From: Paenibacillus sp. BK033
GTDB lineage: Bacteria > Bacillota > Bacilli > Paenibacillales > Paenibacillaceae
Assembly: GCF_004345425.1 (NCBI RefSeq)
Contig: NZ_SLVP01000019.1
Coordinates: forward strand, 1 to 38,490
Direction of reading: 5' to 3'
DNA: 38,490 nt
Under the pieces are notes generated by a model, which had not been told where the DNA came from, did no database searches, and saw nothing but the letters and a program-made list of their open reading frames with translations. How positions within the stretch are numbered: the first letter of the stretch is position 1; every line of letters begins with the position of its first letter. The position numbers and the translations under genes were made by a program. Positions 32,155 to 38,490 of the stretch are shown piece by piece.

Positions 32155-33032
32155 TACATCTCCACCTCCCGTTTTCTGAATATGGTTACCTGCACGACCG
32201 TTACGATGACCAGAATGACGAAGAAGATCATCGATAGCGCCATGCCGTAGCCTGCTTTAAACGAAGAGAACGCATTCTTATAAATAAAGGTCGCAATAAC
32301 CTCGGTAGCAAAGCCCGGTCCGCCGTTTGTCGTAACAAGGACGAGATCGAACACTTTCAGGGAGCCGGTCAGCACGAGCAGCATGTTGATCGTCACCGAC
32401 GGCGCGAGCAGCGGCAGCGTAACGTTGCGGAAGACGCGGAGCGGACCCGCTCCGTCGATGCGCGCGCTCTCCGACAGCTCGGCCGGAATGCCCTGCAAGC
32501 CGGCAATATAGATAATCATCGGCGAGCCGATGCCCTGCCAGACGGCGATGATGATGAGACCGTATAACGCGCGGTCGGGATTGCCTAGCGGACTGGTTAC
32601 GTCCATCCCCAGATGAGCGAGCAGCCTCGGAAACCCTTGGCTGTAGTTATAGCTCCAGATGAATCCGGCGAGTATAACCGAAATGACGCTTGGCAGGAAA
32701 AAAATCGTGCGGAACAAATTCCGCAGCGGCAGGTAGCTGTCGAGCAGCAGCGCAAATAAGAGCGCCACTAAATTGACGAGCAGCGTAAGAATAATCGCAT
32801 ATTTGAACGTGTTGCCAAGAACCGTCCATAGATCGGGGTCTTGGATCGCATTCACGTAATTGTCCCAGCCAATATAAGTCAGCTTGCGCGAAATGCCGTC
32901 CCAGTTCGTAAACGAATAACGAATGCCCGTTACAAAAGGCACGATGACGGCGAAGGCGAACAACAGTACGCCCGGAACAAGGAACAGGACGTACCACATC
33001 TCGCGTCGAATCGTTTTTTTCAAGCTTTCCAT
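32154..33032 (-). CDS. CUT1 sugar ABC transporter permease, MalF type
   Basis: 292 residues with six predicted helices. The N-terminus MWYVLFLVPGVLLFAFAVIVPF and FTNWDGISRKLTYIGWDNY are typical MsmF/MalF features. The EAA loop is ELSESARIDGAGPLRVFRNVTLP. It forms the membrane channel with the downstream MalG-type subunit. A hairpin with a short T run (33057-33081) separates it from the binding-protein gene and probably reduces read-through. Confidence 0.93.
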   Translation of the reverse strand: MESLKKTIRREMWYVLFLVPGVLLFAFAVIVPFVTGIRYSFTNWDGISRKLTYIGWDNYVNAIQDPDLWTVLGNTFKYAIILTLLVNLVALLFALLLDSYLPLRNLFRTIFFLPSVISVILAGFIWSYNYSQGFPRLLAHLGMDVTSPLGNPDRALYGLIIIAVWQGIGSPMIIYIAGLQGIPAELSESARIDGAGPLRVFRNVTLPLLAPSVTINMLLVLTGSLKVFDLVLVTTNGGPGFATEVIATFIYKNAFSSFKAGYGMALSMIFFVILVIVTVVQVTIFRKREVEM

Positions 33033-33056
33033 CGGTTCCTCTCCTTCCCGAAAAGA

Positions 33057-33081
33057 ACGGCATAAGCTGCGCCTATGCCGT
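33057..33081 (-). terminator. Probable leaky intercistronic terminator
   Basis: ACGGCATA and TATGCCGT form a perfect 8-bp stem; on the minus strand TCTTTTC follows. Placed between binding protein and permease like the hairpin at 22738-22783. Confidence 0.6.
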
Positions 33082-33100
33082 CCGCGTGGCCAATCCTGCG

Positions 33101-34441
33101 TTATTTATGGTTTTTGGCAACCCAATCATCAAGATCCTTAATAATGTCATCCGCCGTTGCCTTGTTGAAGAACACTTTCTGTACGTATTGGGAGAACTGC
33201 GTCGTCCAGTCAATCGTTGTTGTAATATACACTTGCGAGTTGTACAACTGACCGTTATCGAAATAAGGCTTCAGGTCGGAAACGGCCGGAGCGATGTCTG
33301 CGGATGCGCCTTTTACGTACGTTAAGGTCTTCACGTTCTCTACCCACGTGTTTGCCGCAGGTACGCTAGCCAAGTAGGCGAGGAATTTGAACGCGGCATC
33401 CTTATGCTCGGACTTGCTGTTCACCGCTACGGAAGCATCCGGGTTGAACTCCAGCTTGTTAAGCGCCGGATCATTGCTGAACGGATACGGGAAGTAGCCC
33501 ATGCCGGTTGCGAACAGCTCCGGATTCTTCTTCTCGATATCCGGCAGCGGCCAAGTCCCCATGTACATCATGGCCGCTTCTTCGCGGGCGAACATGTCGA
33601 CCGCGCCGTTGTAGTCCACGCCAAGCTGGTCCTTGTTGCCGTATTTGAACATGTCGAGCGCATGCTGAATCGTCGTCTTCGTTGCCGGATTGTCCGCGAA
33701 TTTCGCTTCTCCCTTCTCCAGCTTGTCGAAGAAGTCGGTCTGCTTGTCAACGAGCACCGTGTTGCTCGGGAAGTCGCGGCTAAGCCACATGCCAAGCGGC
33801 CAGCCGTCTTTCCAGCCAAGCGCAAACGGGGTTTTGCCCGAGTCTTTGATTTTTTGCGCAGCCGCGATTAGCGCATCGTATGTCGTAGGAATCTCGATAC
33901 CGAGATCGGAGAAAATTTTCTTGTTATAAAATACGGCGATTGGTCCTGCGTTCAGCGGCATGATATAGTTGCGGCCGTCCGTTGCTTGCTCGGCTAGCAC
34001 GCTCGGATCGAAGGTCTTCATAAATTCCTGGTCGGTTAAGTCTTCCAGGTAACCGCCGTCCTTGTACAGCTTAGTCGTGCTGCCGGCATTTAAGGTGAAT
34101 ACGTCAACGATATCTCCGCTGGCTAGCTTGGTCTTGAGCAGCGTAGCGTAGTCGTCGAATTTGACCGGCTGTACGTCCACCTTGATATTCGGATTTTCCG
34201 CTTCGAACTGCTCGACGATTTTGTTAATGCCGTCCGTTGCGTCACTCTTGAAATGCATGAACGAGATGGTAACCGGCTCGGTATCTTCCGTTGCCGGCGC
34301 GCTCGCCGATTCCGTTGCCGAGTTGGCCGGCTCCGATGCCGAATTCGCCGGGCCGGCGTTGTTGCCGTTATTTCCGCCGCAAGCGCTCAGCAGCGCGGTC
34401 ATCAACGCAATGCTGAGACCAAGGCCGAGTTTCTTGTTCAT
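33101..34441 (-). CDS. Extracellular sugar-binding lipoprotein (family 1 solute-binding)
   Basis: About 446 residues. Lipoprotein signal with lipobox LLSAC, an Asn/Ser/Ala/Glu-rich tether, then a family 1 solute-binding domain: ISFMHFKSDATDGINKIVEQFEAENPNIKVDV, LNAGPIAVFYNKKIFSDLGIEIPTTYDAL and YMGTWPLPDIEKKNPE. The start is set at the second ATG (34441) because AAAGGGG lies eight bases upstream; ATG 34447 is only two bases from it. It delivers sugar to the permease pair downstream. The gap to the regulator upstream is 108 bases with no clear promoter or cre box. Confidence 0.92.
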   Translation of the reverse strand: MNKKLGLGLSIALMTALLSACGGNNGNNAGPANSASEPANSATESASAPATEDTEPVTISFMHFKSDATDGINKIVEQFEAENPNIKVDVQPVKFDDYATLLKTKLASGDIVDVFTLNAGSTTKLYKDGGYLEDLTDQEFMKTFDPSVLAEQATDGRNYIMPLNAGPIAVFYNKKIFSDLGIEIPTTYDALIAAAQKIKDSGKTPFALGWKDGWPLGMWLSRDFPSNTVLVDKQTDFFDKLEKGEAKFADNPATKTTIQHALDMFKYGNKDQLGVDYNGAVDMFAREEAAMMYMGTWPLPDIEKKNPELFATGMGYFPYPFSNDPALNKLEFNPDASVAVNSKSEHKDAAFKFLAYLASVPAANTWVENVKTLTYVKGASADIAPAVSDLKPYFDNGQLYNSQVYITTTIDWTTQFSQYVQKVFFNKATADDIIKDLDDWVAKNHK

Positions 34442-34549
34442 ATCCATATCCCCTTTGTCTGATGTTCTCGGATCGAGCTTTCTCGTCCTGATGCTCAGTT
34501 TACTGGTTGTCGGCGGCCGCAGGAATAAAATAAATTGGAGATGCGATGT

Positions 34550-36157
34550 TCAATTTTTTGCAGGCTGGGAAAGAGGCGCCGGCGACTCCCGGAATTCCGA
34601 TGGCGTATGTCCGGTAAATTTCTTGAATACCTGACTGAAATACCGCTGATTCTCGTAACCGACCAGTTCGGCAATATCCGATACCTTATGATTGGATTCC
34701 CGAAGCAGCTCGCATGCCTTCTCCATGCGCTTACGCGTTACGTATTCGATGAAATTTTCCCCGGTTGCGGCTTTGAATTGCCGGCTCAGGTAACTCGGGT
34801 CCATATGATAGCGGGTCGCCATGTCGATCAGGCCAACATCTTCGAAATAATGCCCGTCCAAATACGCCACAATCTCGGCCATTGGATTGCCCGCATCCGA
34901 CGATCCCTTTGCATGGATGTGCGCTTCTATGGCCGCTGACAGCTCCGATACGTAGGCGTGAAGCGCGGAGAGCGTCATTACGCTGTCGATCGCCCGTTGA
35001 TCGGACAACAACGGACTAGCTGCCGCAATAGCCGGCCACTCGCTTCCGGCGGCAGCACTAAGCTTGCGCAGCTCTTTCTGGGCGCTCCGGATGGTCAGCG
35101 ATTCCGACATCTCCGCTTTGCGCGCAAACTCGCCAAGCATTCTGCGGGCGGAGGCAGCCTGTCCGCCAACAATCGCTTGCTGCAGCAGCTTCGCGTCGAA
35201 TCCGCCGAGCATCTCGCCGCTCTCCCGCATCTCCTGCGGCATATCGGCTGCCCTTACCGCGAACTCGCTTCCACGCAGCAGACTGCCGTACAGACGCTCG
35301 CTTGCTTCCTCGAACGCCTCCGGCAATTGGTCCAGAAGGTCGCGCGGATCGCTTAGGCCAACAACGGCAGATAGCTGCAGCATACGGCTGGCTGTCTCAT
35401 GGAAAGGCAGCAGCAGCTCCCGCACTCCCCCGCCGTCCATAGCCGGTTCCGGCAACAGCAGGCAAAGCCGCTGACGGTCGTCCGATTTGAATACGTATAG
35501 AGGTGCGCCGCTCGTTAGTTCGCTCATCATATTTTCGATACTGAACATTAGCAAGTCCGCATTGCCGTTAAACTTGGTTTCCGCCAGCTCGCGGAATCGA
35601 CGCATCATGCATACAGCAAGCCTGTAGCGGCCTACCGGCGGACTCGCGAGCAGCTCCGCTGCCTGGGAGACAATATCGGCGCTGTAGGCGATACGCCGTC
35701 CCGTCACGTTCTGCAAAAACGTCTCGGTACGCAGCTTGCGCATTTCGCTTGCGAATTGCTGGCGCTGCTCCACGCTCATATGGCTGCGGCTTGCCTGTAT
35801 GGCTTTGACCATGGCATCCTTCAAATCCGCAAGCGATACCGGCTTCAGCACGTATTCGCATGCCTGGTAGGCAACGGCTGCCTTCATATATTCGAATTGC
35901 GAATGACCGCTGATCACCACAATCTTGATATGGTTATACCGGTGATACAATTGCTCGAGAAACTTCTGGCCGTTCATAACCGGCATATTCATGTCCGTGA
36001 CGATGATATGGGGCTTGCTCACCGGAATAAGCTCCAGCGCTTCCGCGCCGTTGCGGGCCTCCGCGACAACCTCAACGTCCAGCTGCAGCTCTTCGATCAT
36101 TTTGCCGACCGACTTGCGCCCCCATGGCTCGTCATCGACGACCATTACTTTAAACAT
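34550..36157 (-). CDS. YesN-type response regulator with large middle domain
   Basis: About 535 residues from ATG 36157; the open frame upstream is antisense-like overlap with the kinase. Receiver about 1-120: MVVDDEPWGR, phosphoacceptor D55 in IIVTDMNMPVMNG, then VISGHSQFEYMKAA and YVLKPV. The middle region, about 125-420, is poorly conserved. The AraC double HTH is about 430-525 (ATRYHMDPSYLSRQFKAATGENF and AELVGYENQRYFSQVFKKFTG). GGGGAGAA precedes the start, and the gene overlaps the kinase by eight bases, so the two are coupled. Expected to activate the following binding-protein, permease and glycosidase genes. Confidence 0.92.
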   Translation of the reverse strand: MFKVMVVDDEPWGRKSVGKMIEELQLDVEVVAEARNGAEALELIPVSKPHIIVTDMNMPVMNGQKFLEQLYHRYNHIKIVVISGHSQFEYMKAAVAYQACEYVLKPVSLADLKDAMVKAIQASRSHMSVEQRQQFASEMRKLRTETFLQNVTGRRIAYSADIVSQAAELLASPPVGRYRLAVCMMRRFRELAETKFNGNADLLMFSIENMMSELTSGAPLYVFKSDDRQRLCLLLPEPAMDGGGVRELLLPFHETASRMLQLSAVVGLSDPRDLLDQLPEAFEEASERLYGSLLRGSEFAVRAADMPQEMRESGEMLGGFDAKLLQQAIVGGQAASARRMLGEFARKAEMSESLTIRSAQKELRKLSAAAGSEWPAIAAASPLLSDQRAIDSVMTLSALHAYVSELSAAIEAHIHAKGSSDAGNPMAEIVAYLDGHYFEDVGLIDMATRYHMDPSYLSRQFKAATGENFIEYVTRKRMEKACELLRESNHKVSDIAELVGYENQRYFSQVFKKFTGHTPSEFRESPAPLSQPAKN

Positions 36158-37952
36158 GCGATTCTCCCCGCTTTCTGCATGGAATTCGGATGCGTATAAC
36201 CGTTCCTTCACTCGGTTTACTGTCGATTTCGAGGCCATACGACTCGCCATAGGCAAGCCGTATGCGCTCGTGAACGTTCTTCAATCCAATCGAAACCCCT
36301 GAGAATACTTCCATCGACTTCTTCTCCATGTCGCCGCGCAGCTCCGCGAGCTTGGCCGGCGCTATGCCCGGGCCGTTATCGCTGACCGACAATACGATCG
36401 CGCCATCGTACGTCTCCGCCCCAACGCGAATAAGCAGCTGACCGTCATCCGGACCGCCAAGCGCATGGATAACGGCATTCTCGATAATCGGCTGCATCAC
36501 GAAGCGAATGGTGGTTGCCTCCATTAGCGACTCGGGTACGTCAAACTCCGTGCGAAGCGACTCCTCGAATCGGAACTGCTGGATATACAAATAGTTGGCG
36601 ACATGGGCCAGCTCCTGCCGGATCGTGGATTCCGTATTTCCCTCATAAAAGCTGTATCGGAACAAATCGCCGAGGGAACGGCACATCTCCGGAATTTCAT
36701 AGTCACCGATCAGCACTGCCTTACCGCCAATCGTTTGCAGCGTATTGTACAAAAAATGGGGGTTTATCTGCATTTGCAGGGCAAGCAGCTGCGCTTCCTT
36801 GTTCCGAAGCTGCATCTGGTACCGCTGCTCGATCAGCTCCCGTATTTTTTCCGTCATGAAATTGAAGCTGCGGTTCAGCTCGGACAGATCATCCCGATAG
36901 CGGTAAGGCTGGGACAGCGTAACATGGAAGTTGCCGGTGCGTACCTTCTTCATCGCTTGGCCAAGCCGCTTAATCGGCCTAGTCAGGTATTGCTGGGCAA
37001 AGAGCGACAGCAGCGAAATACACACAACCGCAAATACCAACGCTCCGATTGCGATGAAGAGCGTATTGTTGCGATGGCGAGCCAGCTCTTCGTTCGGATA
37101 AATAATGGTCAGCGTGGAGTTCCCGTTATCCAAATAAGAGGTGCTGACGAGCAGATCCTTGCGCTGCTCAAATCGGAGCTCCTTCGGCTTTTTTTTCAGC
37201 TTGGCGTCCGGCACCTCGAAAGTAGGCACAATATCGTCGTACTTGTCACTCGTATGGTAGAAGGTCTCGCCCCGGGAATTGCGCAGCACAATGACATTCG
37301 GTGACTGGTTGTTCGCCTCGATGACTTTGGTAAGCTCCTTCATCTGAATGTAAAAGACAAGCGTTCCGATTTTACTATGGTAGAAAGGATCATAAATCGT
37401 AATGGAAAATACGAAAAAGTCCTGGTTAAACGCAGCGTCCTTGTAGGAGAAGGAGAGCGACTGCTGGAACGGCAAATCGAGCATGTCCCCGTAATGGGGA
37501 ATGCTCTCGTTAAAAGGGATGGAATCGTAACTGGCTGCTCTTGACCAAAAGTCCCTCAGCTTGTTGTCCTTGCCAAAGACCATGATCTTTATAACGGTAT
37601 CCTTGTTCTTATTGGATACAAGCGCATAATAATTTTTCAGCGACTCGCCAAGAGCAAAGAAATCTTCGTCATTCACCTTGCGGCCATGCTCCATCAAATT
37701 CATGACACGGGAAAAACCGTACACTTGCAAGGCCGATGAAGACAGATCGCGAAAATATTGATTCAAATAGCCAGCCACATATTGCGCATTCTGGCTGGTG
37801 CTACGGTACATCGTGCGCTCCAGCGATCTCGTGCTAGATTCGTAAAAAAGATAAGACAACACAAGCATCGGAACAAGCGATGTAATTACGCTGCTCCAAA
37901 CGATTTTCGTTCTGATACTCCGGTTGACGAACAGCCACTTCATCAGTTTCAT
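36150..37952 (-). CDS. YesM-type sensor histidine kinase
   Basis: 600 residues. TM1 about 18-37, extracellular dCache-like sensor about 38-296, TM2 about 297-319, HAMP about 320-375, then the LytS/YesM-type kinase domain with phosphoacceptor H399 in LQMQINPHFLYNTLQTIGG. ATP-binding boxes: QPIIENAVIHAL, SDNGPGIAP and GVSIGLKNVHERIRLAYGE. GGAAGG is nine bases before ATG 37952. It is first in a minus-strand run of seven genes ending in the glycosidase at 28122. The ligand is presumably a sugar linked to that enzyme's substrate; this is inference. Confidence 0.93.
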   Translation of the reverse strand: MKLMKWLFVNRSIRTKIVWSSVITSLVPMLVLSYLFYESSTRSLERTMYRSTSQNAQYVAGYLNQYFRDLSSSALQVYGFSRVMNLMEHGRKVNDEDFFALGESLKNYYALVSNKNKDTVIKIMVFGKDNKLRDFWSRAASYDSIPFNESIPHYGDMLDLPFQQSLSFSYKDAAFNQDFFVFSITIYDPFYHSKIGTLVFYIQMKELTKVIEANNQSPNVIVLRNSRGETFYHTSDKYDDIVPTFEVPDAKLKKKPKELRFEQRKDLLVSTSYLDNGNSTLTIIYPNEELARHRNNTLFIAIGALVFAVVCISLLSLFAQQYLTRPIKRLGQAMKKVRTGNFHVTLSQPYRYRDDLSELNRSFNFMTEKIRELIEQRYQMQLRNKEAQLLALQMQINPHFLYNTLQTIGGKAVLIGDYEIPEMCRSLGDLFRYSFYEGNTESTIRQELAHVANYLYIQQFRFEESLRTEFDVPESLMEATTIRFVMQPIIENAVIHALGGPDDGQLLIRVGAETYDGAIVLSVSDNGPGIAPAKLAELRGDMEKKSMEVFSGVSIGLKNVHERIRLAYGESYGLEIDSKPSEGTVIRIRIPCRKRGESHV

Positions 37953-38127
37953 GGCTGCGGACCTTCCTGTTTCTTACTCTTAGAGGAAACGGGATCAACG
38001 CTTACCGCGGATATCCGATTGGTGAATCCTATCCTTATTACTTCCTGGCCAACCTGTCCAGCATTCGTCCAAACGATCATGCTATCCCTCGCTTTTTCAT
38101 GTAATCGATGCCATATGATGATGATGC

Positions 38128-38156
38128 ATTATACCGTCTGGACAGAATACCCGCAA
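38128..38156 (-). promoter_or_regulatory. Sigma-A promoter of the second kinase operon
   Basis: On the minus strand -35 TTGCGG (38156-38151), 17-base spacer, perfect -10 TATAAT (38133-38128). The leader would be about 170 bases. Apart from this promoter and the tRNA terminator I see nothing in the 343-base stretch 37953-38295. Confidence 0.65.
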
Positions 38157-38249
38157 TTCAATTTATCGTTAATTCCATGTTCAATTTTTTGATGCAGCTT
38201 TCGGGATTTTATCCTTGCGAAAATTACAAGCTCAACATTATGAAGACAA

Positions 38250-38275
38250 CAAAAAAGAGCCTTGCTAAGCAAGGC
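38250..38275 (-). terminator. Intrinsic terminator after the second tRNA cluster
   Basis: GCCTTGC and GCAAGGC form a 7-bp stem around TTA on the minus strand, followed by TCTTTTTTG. Confidence 0.85.
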
Positions 38276-38295
38276 CCTGTAAATTTCGAATGATA

Positions 38296-38380
38296 TGGTG
38301 CGGTTGATGGGACTTGAACCCATACGCCCGGTGGGCACTACCCCCTCAAGATAGCGTGTCTGCCGTTCCACCACAACCGC
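38296..38380 (-). tRNA. tRNA-Leu (GAG)
   Basis: Class II tRNA on the minus strand starting GCGGTTGTGGTGGAACGG; anticodon stem CTATC/GGTAG with loop TTGAGGG, so anticodon GAG; long variable arm; T arm GGTTCAAGTCC; encoded CCA. Confidence 0.93.
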
Positions 38381-38396
38381 AAAAAGCAAGGTAAAG

Positions 38397-38469
38397 TGAG
38401 CCATGAAGGACTCGAACCTTCGACACCCTGATTAAAAGTCAGGTGCTCTACCAACTGAGCTAATGGCTC
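38397..38469 (-). tRNA. tRNA-Lys (TTT)
   Basis: Minus-strand cloverleaf starting GAGCCATTAGCTCAGTTGG; anticodon loop CTTTTAA with anticodon TTT; T arm GGTTCGAGTCC; acceptor closes ATGGCTC plus A. The next bases are CTT, so CCA is not encoded and must be added. Confidence 0.95.
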
Positions 38470-38483
38470 TCAATAATGAGAAA

Positions 38484-38490
38484 TGGTGGA
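38484..38490 (-). tRNA. 3' end of a further tRNA cut by the window edge (tentative)
   Basis: TGGTGGA on the plus strand is the complement of TCCACCA, a typical tRNA 3' end with encoded CCA, at the right distance from tRNA-Lys for the next member of a minus-strand cluster. Too little is present to name it. Confidence 0.4.

Noticed and set aside
34550..36256. Response regulator starting at 36256
   Set aside because: The extra 33 residues precede the receiver domain, overlap the kinase, and the GGGGAGAA site fits ATG 36157.

Overview
The window reads as chromosomal DNA of a Gram-positive, Paenibacillus-like soil saprophyte. The evidence is a cell-anchored GH10 xylanase with SLH repeats, YesM/YesN-type two-component pairs next to ATPase-less CUT1 sugar ABC transporters, strong AGGAGG ribosome sites with frequent GTG/TTG starts, cre boxes of the CcpA type, and many strong intrinsic terminators. 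The xylanase closely resembles in size and module order the XynA1 of Paenibacillus sp. JDR-2 as I remember it; this is recollection, not a search.

Layout. (1) 1-9323: a palindromic repeat cluster, a 1458-residue secreted xylanase with its own promoter, a leader Shine-Dalgarno-like element and a cre box, a frameshifted lipoprotein gene, and a 1082-residue secreted GH76 alpha-mannanase with three CBM6-like modules. (2) 9324-13842: housekeeping and stress genes: MsrA, a VOC-fold protein, a HAD phosphatase, and the agmatine-to-putrescine pair aguA-aguB. (3) 13847-16168: a small HTH protein and a divergent TetR regulator/MFS transporter pair with three similar operator-like palindromes. (4) 16266-20803: a secreted PL1 pectate lyase with a perfect cre box, a YraQ/ArsP-type permease and two coupled small membrane proteins. 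(5) 20812-27535, minus strand: histidine kinase, response regulator, then a CcpA-controlled solute-binding protein and two permeases. (6) 27643-27960: a Leu-Gly-Pro tRNA cluster. (7) 28122-37952, minus strand: a second kinase/regulator/binding protein/permease set ending in a secreted clan GH-D glycosidase. (8) 38250-38490: a second tRNA cluster (Lys, Leu, and the edge of another).

How it works together. Xylanase, mannanase, pectate lyase and the clan-D glycosidase would depolymerise plant or yeast wall polysaccharides outside the cell. Two sensor/importer modules would take up products, both probably relying on a shared MsmX-like ATPase encoded elsewhere. CcpA would shut down at least the xylanase, pectate lyase and first importer when better sugars are present. 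No unmistakably new system was found. The best leads are leader elements: a STAB-SD-like sequence at the xylanase 5' end, overlapping alternative hairpins between aguA and aguB, a terminator-like hairpin in the mannanase leader, and the three-operator TetR/MFS control region.
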